A stretch of DNA of 18,131 nucleotides, from assembly GCF_000417875.1 (NCBI RefSeq), contig NW_006920893.1, positions 2,785 through 20,915 of the forward strand, given 5' to 3'. A program made the position numbers and the translations under genes. The notes beneath the pieces are model-generated. The model was not told the DNA's origin, searched no databases, and saw only the letters and a program-made list of their open reading frames with translations. The stretch is from Pseudozyma flocculosa PF-1. Taxonomy: Eukaryota > Basidiomycota > Ustilaginomycetes > Ustilaginales > Ustilaginaceae. Each line of letters begins with the position of its first letter. The stretch's first letter is position 1. Shown here piece after piece: positions 9,051 to 18,131 of this stretch.

Positions 9051-12000
9051 CTATCGGTTTGCGGTTCGGGTTCGGGCGAGGTGCATCCGAGTGGCTGGTC
9101 CACACGGCTGGGCGTCGCGAAACGCTGCCGTCGATGCCTGCTCGAGGCAAAGGAAGACGGCGTCTGTGGCGTGTGCCTGGAGGCTGGGAGCAGGTCGGCG
9201 GTCGCAGGCGCTCGAGACGGTGATCGAGAGCCGTGGGACGACGGCGACCTTGTTGCGCTTCGAGATACCTTGCCCAGGCTTGCAAGCGATGGCGATGGAC
9301 CGGGCAGCTGCTTGTGTCGAGGCGGATCCAACTCGAGGAGCACGGCACAGAGATGGGTCGGGCCGAGCTTCGGCGCCGATGCTGACGACAATAGACGGCA
9401 AAGGCGGGCAGAGACGGGAGATCAAGAGCGCCGGGCAAGGTCAAGAGTCGCGACGAGCAGGGGCAGCGGAGAGGGCAGTGTTCGTCTCGGTGGCCAGATT
9501 TATGAGGTAGGTGGGCGGTGTTTGGCCAGCGAGCCTGCCGAGCCTGCTGGTGATCAGCAGCGCAGGGCGAGCAGGGGGTAAGAGGTGGGTCCCGAGGCGG
9601 TTGCACCATGACTGGCCCCCGCGATCCGCTTGGGGTCTGGATAGCGGTGGTGGTGGTGAGGGCCTGCTGTTGGAAGGCGAGCGGTCGCTGGAGCGCCGTG
9701 TGGGCTGCGCTTCTTGGGAGTCGCTGCCGCCCCGCCGCGACGATTGCGCGCCGCACGCCAGCGCCCACCGGGCAACCCACGAGGACTACACCAGACAAAG
9801 AACAGGTAGGGAGGGGAGGCGAGCCGGTCCGCTGCGGTACAATCATGAACGGCGTCGATGGTGCCGGTTGGCTCGCTGCTCTTGCGCGCAAAGCCGAAAG
9901 CACGTACGGCTACCCACCCTTAGTTGCTGGGATTGTCTGAATGGAGGGCGGCCGGCGAGCAGCAGCAGGGTTTCCTCGGCGGCTGAGGGAGAAGAAGGGA
10001 AAGGCCCGGGCACGCACTGGTCTGTTACGTCGGCCACCGCTACCATGCTGCAGCGCGGCTGGCAAGGCCCCAGATCGAGGACGAGGTGGGTTGTAAATGG
10101 GCAGAAGTGCCGCCGACGAGCGTGCGTAGCGTAGGCGAGGCTAGGTTGCTGGGGCCATGCACGCTATGCTCCCGTGGCGAGGGGCGGCCTAGCTGACTTC
10201 TAGGCTTTCCAGTGGCGCGGACGAGGACGGGTGAGGATCGAGGCCGGCTAGCCTCGGATGGATGCCGCGAGAGCGACGTAGCATCGTCCGGGACGCTCCC
10301 GGCGAGCGCCCAAGGGCTAGCCTGGCTCGACTGCGCCCCGCCATCGGAGGTCGTCCCGTGGGCTTGACACCTGCCTTGGACGCTCGACCGTGGAGGGTCG
10401 TGCTCGCGTTCGCGCTCGTGGTCGGGGTCGTGATGGAAGGCAGGGAGCAGGCCTAGGCCCAGGCCTCTTCCCTGCTTGACCATCCGTGAGCGCCGCGAGT
10501 CGTGGGTTCGGGATTGTCGTGGCCCGGCAGAGTTGGCCGACCAGCGGCCCAAGTTGGACGGAGCTCGTCGCCCCACCCGGCGTGGCTACGCCTGCGCCCT
10601 TTCCCCGCCCTTTACCGCAGCGCCCAGCCGCAGCGGGCGACGCCCTTGACAGGCTGCGCTGCGGCAGAAAGTAGCGAAGGGCACGTCTCTCCTCGTCGCC
10701 GTGACCCGCTTGGCGCTGGGCCATGGATGGAGACACCTTTATAGTCGCCCGGATGATTGCGCCCGGCAGCTTGGCCATTGGTCGGGATGACCACACCATT
10801 GCCCGCGGTCTGCGCCAGCGCGCGCGTGGCCGGAGATCCGGCGTGAAGGACAGACGGAAGCTGTAGAATCGTCTTGTTGTGCTCAGCTCTTGTGGGCAGG
10901 TCACGCCCAGGCCAACAGGCCACACAGCCTCGCGGGGCTGATGGAGCAGGGCAATGGCACACTTATGGCCTGCGCCTCGCTCTTGCTTGTTTGCGAAGCC
11001 AGAATGACTACCTCCTCTCCAGCCCAGACGAGCGGCGCTGGTGAGTCGGTGGCGATCCGAGCCAGTCGAGGACGTGTCCACCAAGGTCAAGCAAGGTGTG
11101 GGTGCTGCTTGTCCAAACCACAACGATTTGCGACGAGGTGCGGCTGCCACATGGTGGCTCGTACGGCGGGTATTTGGGCGTCCCAAAGATGGCGGGTGCG
11201 CAGGAAGTGTCAGACTGACTGCGCTGCTTGGATGCGAGTCGCCGCAAAGGCGCTCGATGTCCCGCAAGCTTCCGCTCTCGGGTCCGCTACGGCGCCGATT
11301 GACCAAGGCCTCGTCGCCACCAACCTCGTGCAGGCTAGACCTCGATGCTACCGATGACACTTGCCCCTCACGATGGTCGCATGCCCCGGTATCCCCCTCT
11401 TCGGGTGGTGCAAGCACGAGCGAAATTGGCCGGCCTGTTCGATCGTCGCGCAGACACGGCCGGCAAGGAGGTGTGAACGCGGAGGGCGGAGTCCTGAGCG
11501 GGCATAGCGCTGGCGGCGAGGAGATCTATCTGATTGCTTCCCATCTCCCGGGTTGGTTCTCCGATCCCAGCCGCGGGAACGATCGGGATGCCCAAGCACA
11601 CGTCAAGGACGAGGCGAGGAGGAGGGAGCAAGCAAGGAGGTCTCGCCACGCGACACGCCACCGAAGTGCTGGCAGCCAGCTTGTCCGCTTCAACTTCCGA
11701 ATGGCCAGGCAGGTACCGTACGTACGGCATCGAGGAGACTGTGCCCTGCCGCGTCCTACAGAGTAATATCTCGCCCCAGGCTCGCTCTTGCCTTGCCCTG
11801 CGCTAGGCGTTGCTGGACAGCGCCGACTCGGCGGAAGAGAGGAGCGGGATGGTCCAAGGCGCAAACTCGTCTCGGCTCTGTGGGGATCCCGAAGGGCCCT
11901 ATACATAGATACAGCAGCGCGAGCGCATCATTGTTGGCACGCTTCAATCGCCGGACGAAAGCGCAACAATGGTGAAATCGGTCAAGGCGGGCAGCAATAA

Positions 12001-12415
12001 GGTACGGCTGGCGAGCGAGGTCCCGGCTCAATCGAACTCGACAACGGACCGGGAACGTCGGCGGGCGGGTCCGAAGAAAGAGGGGTCCGAAGGCCGCGCC
12101 CACTCTCTTCCCATCCGCGCCAATCTGCGCAAGGAGCAAGGAACGATAGGTACGGCGCTGACAATGTCGGAGTTGTTGTGGATCCTCTCGTCTTGCTGAT
12201 CGCGGTCCGGATCGTTGGACCTCCTACGAAGAGGATAGACGAGTGAGTCAGACAAGACACGACACGACACGAGGGACGATCCAGGGAGAGTCTGTTCAGG
12301 CTGGCGGAGCAGCGGGTGAGGGTGCCGCCTGCCTGCTTTCCTCGATTGTTCTTCGGCGGACAGATGGACGACGACGGCGACGACGAGAAGACATTACGCC
12401 GCCGACGAGCGGAGC

Positions 12416-12445
12416 ATGGCATGGCATGGCGTGGCATGGCATGGC
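12416..12445. repeat. (ATGGC)6 pentanucleotide repeat
   Basis: Six five-base units, of which the fourth is GTGGC. A shorter pentameric run of ACACG type lies near 12255-12270. Neither is in a supported gene. Confidence 0.9.
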
Positions 12446-13854
12446 GTTCGCCGACGAGCTATGCGCTGCCGGTGGTTGCTGAGCCGCGGTGTGCGTGACA
12501 ACGAGGGCAGCGGCCAGACGAGGCGGAGCCTGGGTGTGATATCTTGGTTGCTGACCAGCCCGTCCGGCCTTTGTCTGATGTCGTCGGTCGAGGCACGCCG
12601 CATACATGGCGTCGGAGCGTCGGAGGGATGGACGACGAGGCTGGATCTGGCACCCTCCCTTGCTTTGCTTGCTTTGCTCTCAGCTGGTGGTTGTTGTTTG
12701 GTAGTTGCCTGTCGTGTTTGCCGTCTCGCGATCAGCTGTATGTTTGGCCTGCCCGTCTGCTGCTGGCTGCTGGTTGCCATGGCGCAGGCGCAGTACATGG
12801 TCGGATCTCGCGGAGGGTTGCCGCCGGAAGCACCGCACCCCCCCTGGCCAGTCTACCGGTGGGACCAAAAGCAGCCAGCAGTCAACCAGGCGGATGCTCC
12901 CCGAGCAAGACAGAGCACAGCAAAGCTGGAAAGTCGTGCAGCGTGGACAACGGGCGGCAGCTGTGGTGAGACCGTTCAGGCCATTTCAGGCCGGCGCCCA
13001 TCGGGCCGGGTCCGGACGGCGGACGGTATCCGGGATGTTTCAGACGGCGGGTTCCTTCGAGGGCCGGCAGCGCAGCTCTTCCCGTCAGACCAACCCCCGG
13101 AGCGCTGACGGGCTGCGCACTAGCTAGGCAACGGAGCGGCGTGATTAGCTCGTTTGGAACGATGAGGTGGATCAGCTTGCCTGCGATCCAAAGGCAGCGG
13201 CGGTGGGTTTGGAGCAGGCAGGCGGGGGTCGCGATGGGAAAAAAGAGGATGGCGCTGCGGGATGGCATGAAAGCAGGCCAAGCCAGAGCGGGGAGGCCAG
13301 AGAGCGAGAGAGGGAGAGAATTAGAGCGGTATGGCCTCTCGCTGGCAGTAACTAAGCGGCAAGTCGGCCAGGCCTGGCTGGCCAGAAGATTCGGCGAGGG
13401 CCGACAACCAGCCGCGCAGGCTGCATACGGCCAGGATGTCGTTCGCACAGCACGGCGCAGCAGAGCAGCAGCTGCGCTGCATCCTTCGCCCCGAGGAGCG
13501 GGCAGCCCAGGCAACAGGCAGGCAAGCAATGCAAGCAAAAAGGCCAGCGAGCGAGACGACGAACGAGTGCAAAGACGGAGCCAATTGGACTCGGCCTGGC
13601 CGGATGGCGGCCGCTGCTCATCGGTGGTAAAAGTGGCTTGAGCCCGCATGATGGCGGGCCATGCCAGCCAGCCAGCTGGTGCCGCCCCGAGAAGATCGAT
13701 GGTCCTGGCCTGAATAATGTCAGCCAGGTGGCGCGTGGGGACGACGAGGGCTGAGGCAGGTAGGGGAGGGAGCATGGCGAGTCATGGCAGGTCGATTGCC
13801 TGCCTGTCCTGCCCGCCTTCTCAGGCTAGCGGTACATCGTGCAACGGGCGCATG

Positions 13855-13856
13855 TG

Positions 13857-13910
<54 letters not shown>
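13855..13910. repeat. (TGCC)14, a long CCTG-type microsatellite
   Basis: Fourteen uninterrupted four-base units, followed by two decayed TGTC-type units. In plus-strand frames it translates as a Cys-Leu-Pro-Ala repeat, which explains the false open frames here. It is the longest perfect repeat in the window. Confidence 0.97.
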
Positions 13911-13914
<4 letters not shown>

Positions 13915-14022
13915 TGTCCCTGCCAGGACGAGGTGCCAACCCCTAAACGGTCGCGGCAGGAGTCGACGAGGATCAAGCAGGAGCGGATCGCCCAAATCGG
14001 TCCATACGGAGACTGATCCGAC

Positions 14023-14071
14023 GATGATGGCGATGGCGCCGGCGATATCCTTGGCGATGGCGCTGGCGATG
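14023..14071. repeat. Imperfect GATGGC hexanucleotide repeat
   Basis: GATGGC and one-base variants (GCCGGC, GATATC, GCTGGC) fill this stretch. It would encode Met-Ala-like repeats in one frame, but I see no gene around it. Confidence 0.7.
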
Positions 14072-15375
14072 GGGACGTTTTGAGCTGCCGTGCTCGATCT
14101 CAGACTCTCTGGCTGGCGTAAGGGGCCGCCACCAGCTTCCTCCTCGTCGCCCGCTCCTGACCGGCCGGCCCGGCGAGGGAGCGAGAGAGGCAGGATGGGT
14201 CAAGAGCGAGCGAGCGAGCATGCTCTCGCCATGTGCGTACAAGCGTACCTCTGGCTTTCCACCCCTAGCTAGTCTGGCTGCCGCCTGCCTGCCTCCTCTC
14301 TTCGCTTGGACCCTGAGTGGATTCCTGCGGACCCTGGACCATGCCCCCGTGGCAGCAGATGGAGAGCCAGGCCGGCAAAGCTTGCCCTAGTTAGGCTTCG
14401 CACGGCGGCGCGCTCAAACGAGGCTCGAGGGAGCGAGCATGCCCATTGCGGTTCGCTTCAAGCGATGCTCGCCCTCCTGGTTTGCTGCTCCTCCGTCAGC
14501 CGCCGTTGGGCGTGTATTGTGTTCTTATGGCAAGGCACTCCTCGCTCACTGTGCGGCAGATTGAGGGCAATATCGATCGGCTGCGCGTGTCGTGGGTGAG
14601 CTGAGGGCGAGCCGATGCGGACGAGTGGGGCGGGGCTGCAAACCATCGTCGGCGGAGGGGGTGCGAGGAGTTGTCGCGAAGGCAGCGCTTGCGCCGGGCA
14701 GTAGTGCCGAAGAGCCGCACGACGAACGCTGCTGATCTCATTGGCACGAAGCAAAGCTAGGCGTTGCGCCGCCGGTGAAGGCGACGAGGATGTGGTGCCG
14801 TCCGAGGCAGGCGCAGTTCAGAAGGCCCCGGCCACCTTGCTTGACCCCACGCCAAGAGGCCTGCAGTCGTGAGAGTGAGTACGACGAGACGAGTGGCGAG
14901 AGGGGTGTTGGGTCGCCCGCAGGCCGGCAGGCTGGCCGTCCCACCGCTGCGCTTGTGTATTTGGCCGGTGGTGTGAATTAATTGTCGCTCCGCCGCCCCC
15001 TCGCCGCGCTTTGGCCTCCCGGCCTCCGTGCCTTGCCTTTTTCTGCGGTCTGGCAGGCCCCCTTGCCTCTTCGCTCGCTCGTTCCTTGCCCGCCTGTCGA
15101 GGAACCCCGCCTTGCGCTCGGGCCCTGCCTTGCCTGCGTACCGCCGCCTGCTCCCTCACGACGACGACGACCAAGGCCACGCCGACGACGATGGCAGCAG
15201 GCGATGACCTGGCCCGTCCCTCTGTCCCTTCCCCCCCGGTCGGTGGCAGTAGAGTGACGACGGCGGGGAGGTGCAGGACGGGTGGTGCGAGGTTCTGGCA
15301 CCGAAGTAGGCTAGTAGGCAGACAGCCAAGGCCGCGTGCGCACCGCCATCTCGGCTCGACGGCACAATCACAGCC

Positions 15376-15510
15376 CCTGCCTGCCTGCCTGCCTGCCTGC
15401 CTCTGCTGGCCCCCTGCCCTCTCCCCCGCCTCTCCCTCTCTGCTCTGCTCCGCGTCGCGGACAGCAGCCAGCAGCAAGCAAGCAAGCAGGCAGGCAAGCA
15501 GGCAGGCAGG
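15376..15510. repeat. Inverted CCTG / CAGG-CAAG tract pair
   Basis: (CCTG)6 at 15376-15399 is followed about 75 bp later by a GCAA/GCAG-type run at 15474-15510 ending in three CAGG-type units. The tracts are largely complementary, so the single strand could fold into a stem of about 20 bp with a pyrimidine-rich loop. Confidence 0.8.
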
Positions 15511-15548
15511 CTAGCTAGACCTTACCCGTAGCAGGCAGGATTCGGTGC

Positions 15549-15561
15549 TTAGGGTTAGGGT
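15549..15561 (+). repeat. Interstitial telomere-like TTAGGGTTAGGGT
   Basis: Two perfect TTAGGG units plus one T. TTAGGG is the telomere unit of many filamentous and basidiomycete fungi. Two units are too few for a telomere, so this may be a relic or a binding site for a telomere-repeat protein. Confidence 0.7.
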
Positions 15562-15910
15562 GAGTGGCCTTGCAGCTAACGTGGTGCGGTGGCCGGCTCT
15601 TGTTAGGGCGAAGGGCAGGTAGGCGATTGGCCGTCGTCGTCGCAGCTCCCCGTGCGTACTTCGACGGCGCTGCGCTGCGCTGATCTGACCTCACAACTCC
15701 TGCCCCGCCGAGCACGTCGAACGCATGTAGGTAGCTGCTTGGCCTGCAGGCGGGCACCGTTGGCTTGCTTGCTCATGCCGCAATGCCTGCCTGTAGCGTA
15801 GACGGACACGCTTGTCCGGTCATTATTGCTCCTAGCGGGCCTGTTCTGCTCTCCGTCTGCCCTTGGCCTTGGCCCTGCTACAGAAAGAGTAGTGTAGCGT
15901 CCGACAATAG

Positions 15911-17380
15911 CGCAGCAGGTCACGCAGGCCGGACGATGTTCGAGGAGGAGCGGGCCCCGCCTCATATGTATGTACATATCTACTCGCCTGTTGGAGTTCG
16001 TCGATGGCCGAAGCCGAGGTGCACCGTACCCTGCCTCTTCTTCTGTCTGCTGCTGCCTCCCCCACCGCCATCACCACCACCACCACCGACGACCCTCCGC
16101 CGCCCCCTTTCTCGGACGCAGGTGTTGAGTGGGCTCGACCCGTCCCTCGTCGTCGTTTGAAGCACTCCATCACCTCGTCTTTGACCGCCGCCGATACCAA
16201 CCCCCCTGGCCCACCATTGGCTTCCGTCCGACCGACAACCTCTTGCGCTCTCCACTGTCAATCGCCGCCGTCGCCCTAGACCTTCTTTGCTTGCTCGACC
16301 TTTGCGCGCCCGCCTCATACATACATACCCCGCCGCTGCCGCTGTCGTGTTCCGCACGTTGAACCTCGTGCCGCCCGCCCACTGCTTGTTTGTCATCACT
16401 GCGTCGCCTCGCCGTGGCTCGCCCCCCACTCTTTCGCAACTCGAACCTCGACTCCCCATCTTGAGCTCGCGGAGCAGCCGCGTCAGGAACCGGGCGTCGC
16501 TGCCGCACCTCGCCGGACTCGGCCCGATACCGATCGAAGGGCCCGCGCCGTCAGCCTCGCCGTCACCGTCAGCCTCGCTGCAGCTCGAGCACCGCACACG
16601 CCGCCAAACCGGCCTCTCGCTCGGACCCCGAGGGCCTTGAGAGAGACAGGCACGGCGACAGGCCTAGGGAAGCCTATCGCCCACCGGCAGGAGAATCCTG
16701 CATCGCTCACCGGACCTCGGTGGTTGCATGTCCCGCCGCGCCGCTCTTCGCTGATGCCGACGCTGGGGCCTCTTTTCGCCTTCCCGACAACGCCTTGATC
16801 CCGTCTGGTCGCTGCTCCTGCTGCTGCCGCTCCGGCTGCAGCCCCTGTCCTGGCTGGCTGGGCTGACAGCAGACATCGCACTTCGCTCGGCCCCTTCTCT
16901 CTGCTCTTCAACCGCCGCTGCTCCTCTGTATCCGACCGTCATCACCGGCTTGCAGTCATCCACCAAGGCGCGCCCAGCCCCATTGACTTGCTTCGACAAC
17001 TTCCTGCCGGCATTGTCTGGCCGCACATCGCCCCATTCGACGCCCGGCAACGTCGCTGTCAAGCCGTACGCCCATCTCAGGAGAGTGGGGCTTGCACCGT
17101 CGCTTCGCTTCTTGGCTGCGGATCTGGCTGCCGTACCTTCCAGTCGACTGCCCTCCTCGTCGACCGCTAGCCTGCTTCGCCCCCGGCTTGCTATAAACGC
17201 CCTGCCTTTCCCGTCCCGCCGTCACCTCGACAGGTCACCCACGCCTATAGCGCCCTTCGGCTGCTCTCGTCCGACGTCCAACAGCTACCACCACCCTCCT
17301 CCTTCTCCTCCTCCTCTTCCTCCTCCTACCTGCTGTCTCTTCACTGACAGGGCGACACTCCCTCTCCTTCGACTGCGACC
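15911..17380 (+). promoter_or_regulatory. Pyrimidine-rich upstream region and leader of the 3'-edge gene
   Basis: The plus strand is strongly C/T-biased, most clearly at 17286-17335 and 17357-17371 just before the ATG at 17381. Overlapping frames on both strands are open but compositionally odd, and I take them as shadows. A CTGACAG just upstream of the start could be a splice acceptor, so a 5'-UTR intron is possible. The transcription start is not placed. Confidence 0.4.
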
Positions 17381-18131
17381 ATGGACTACGGGACACCCAA
17401 CTTGGGCCAGCCGAGCGCATCGCGGCGTTCCAGCCACGGCTTCGTCGATGCCGACCCGAGGCCGCCGAGCAACCGAAGCTCGCGATCCTCGATGGCATCG
17501 ACCTCGTCCGCCGCCCACAGCCACCAGCAGCAGCACCGCCTCTTCTCGCCCGACGACTTCAAACGAGCCAAGGCCCACCTCGTCCTCGGGCCTCGCGCTC
17601 GCCTCAACACCACCATCCTCGACTCGCCCGACATCCGCCGATTCACCTTGCCCTCGCCCACGTCGGCCGAAGCCAGCCTGCCGGCCGTAGAGCACCAAGC
17701 GCGGGACAGTGCGGACGACGGCTCCGCTGCAGGCCTCGACAAGGCAGCACCGGCGACACCAGGTAGACCCGTCGGTCGGGATCGGCCATCGTCGTTGCTG
17801 ACCCTGCCGCAGCAGCTCGAGACCGCCGACAGCACGGCGAGCAAAGCCACCTTCGGACCCCGTTCGGGGAGCACCGCCATGTCTCCCGGCCGGCCCACTT
17901 CGACCATTCGCGACTCGGTCGATGGCACCGCCAACGAAATCGTCGCCGGCCACGGCGACGGCGTCTCGCCCTCTCGCTCCGAGTATGCCGAGGAGCTCGA
18001 CGCTACCAGCGAGCCCGACGCCAGCCGGGGCGCCAGCATCGACCTGCCCAGCGCGCTGCGGCCCAAGAGCGCCGTGTTTGAGCCCGACGCCGGCCGGCCC
18101 GTGCGACCGCGGACCGCCTCATCGGACCACA
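17381..18131 (+). CDS. N-terminal part of an unidentified Ser/Pro-rich protein (truncated by window end)
   Basis: The frame is open for 250 codons from an ATG with a strong context (GCGACCATGG) to the last base, with C or G at most third positions, unlike the overlapping frames. Residues 1-50 are Ser/Arg-rich and end in a His/Gln run (HSHQQQH). Residues 52-93 form a more ordered-looking block (RLFSPDDFKRAKAHLVLGPR, then LNTTILDSPDIRRFTLPSP). Residues 94-250 are acidic and Ser/Pro-rich with possible proline-directed phosphosites (MSPGRP, ATPGRP, VSPSRS). This is typical of the disordered N-terminus of a large fungal signalling, trafficking or lipid-metabolism protein, but no catalytic domain is visible and I do not recognise the family. 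Treating GTAGAC at 17763 as a donor and the AG at 17812 as acceptor would shift the frame into Arg-rich nonsense, so reading through is preferred. Confidence 0.7.
   Translation, partial: MDYGTPNLGQPSASRRSSHGFVDADPRPPSNRSSRSSMASTSSAAHSHQQQHRLFSPDDFKRAKAHLVLGPRARLNTTILDSPDIRRFTLPSPTSAEASLPAVEHQARDSADDGSAAGLDKAAPATPGRPVGRDRPSSLLTLPQQLETADSTASKATFGPRSGSTAMSPGRPTSTIRDSVDGTANEIVAGHGDGVSPSRSEYAEELDATSEPDASRGASIDLPSALRPKSAVFEPDAGRPVRPRTASSDH

Larger units (their letters stand above)
8384..9490 (-). promoter_or_regulatory. Probable spliced 5' leader and promoter of the PH-like gene
   Basis: On the minus strand, 9480-9380 is C/T-rich, like the leaders of the other two genes, and just upstream (near 9500) lies a CATAAATC element that could act as a TATA-like site. 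A short upstream frame (9086-9051, 11 codons) ends with its TAG as the last three bases before a consensus donor at 9050. The rest of the region holds no convincing coding frame. The extent is inferred. Confidence 0.35.
9491..15910. other. Long gene-poor region with microsatellites
   Basis: Both strands contain long open frames, for example minus 11417-10317, plus 11041-11766 and minus 13775-12882. They overlap each other, are rich in Arg, Ala, Pro and Gly, and show no domain, repeated splice signal or consistent third-position bias. Two weak small-protein candidates are noted in the findings (11969-12199 and 12740-13108). The DNA carries tetra-, penta- and hexanucleotide repeats and an interstitial TTAGGG pair. 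Unseen multi-exon genes or non-coding RNAs are possible. Confidence 0.45.

Noticed and set aside
8965..9903. Minus-strand open frame of 312 codons
   Set aside because: It runs through a consensus splice donor at 9050 and has no domain. Its 3' half overlaps the pyrimidine-rich leader of the PH-like gene. Open frames of this length are expected by chance at this GC content.
10317..11417. Minus-strand open frame of 366 codons
   Set aside because: It is rich in Arg, Gly, Pro and Ser with no recognisable motif, and competing plus-strand frames of similar quality overlap it.
11041..11766. Plus-strand open frame of 241 codons
   Set aside because: It has no domain, overlaps minus-strand frames of equal length, and has no leader or splice signals of the kind seen at the supported genes.
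12882..13775. Minus-strand open frame of 297 codons
   Set aside because: Its hydrophobic stretches are irregular, Ala/Leu/Pro-rich and not organised as membrane helices, and no family resemblance was seen.
13855..13910. Tandem repeat considered as a CRISPR array or coding repeat
   Set aside because: The unit is four bases with no spacers, and the frames it opens are artefacts of the repeat.
16950..17690. Plus-strand frame of 246 codons overlapping the 3'-edge gene
   Set aside because: It spans the presumed leader and then a shifted frame of the supported gene, where its Arg/Pro/Thr-rich product lacks the third-position bias of the frame starting at 17381.

Overview
The window looks like nuclear DNA of a GC-rich fungus, most likely a basidiomycete. 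The support is about two-thirds G+C by eye, GT-AG introns with consensus donors and branch points, pyrimidine-rich leaders before start codons, Ser/Pro-rich regulatory-type proteins with strong C/G third-position bias, and a GPI-anchored Kre9/Knh1-type cell-wall protein. I see no prokaryotic operons, CRISPR arrays, insertion sequences, rRNA or convincing tRNA. The exact lineage cannot be fixed from sequence alone.

Layout: (1) Bases 1-180 are clearly richer in A+T than the rest. (2) A two-exon minus-strand gene (745-1866) encodes a 229-residue secreted, GPI-anchored Ser/Thr-rich wall protein, with a pyrimidine-rich leader (1867-2110) upstream of its start. (3) Bases 2111-4885 hold no supportable gene; they carry short-period repeats, including a (CCTG)7 tract, a 10-bp-period CGCAAC array and an (ACGT)n palindromic run. 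(4) A two-exon minus-strand gene (4886-8383) encodes a 1134-residue, mostly disordered protein with a probable split PH-like domain whose last helix is assembled across the intron. Its leader (8384-about 9490) carries a 10-bp tandem repeat and a probable 5'-UTR intron. (5) About 6.4 kb (9491-15910) has no supportable gene but many microsatellites, the largest being (CCTG)14, plus an interstitial double TTAGGG. (6) A pyrimidine-rich leader region leads to the start (17381) of a plus-strand gene that runs off the window. Only its Ser/Pro-rich N-terminus (250 codons) is seen.

The three genes are independently transcribed and nothing shows that they form a pathway. A wall-glucan-related surface protein and a PH-type membrane-binding protein could both act at the cell periphery, but that link is only a guess. 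I found no clear new biological system. The most distinctive signals are the two 10-bp-period arrays sharing a GCAAC core, the split PH-like protein, and the inverted CCTG/CAGG tracts.
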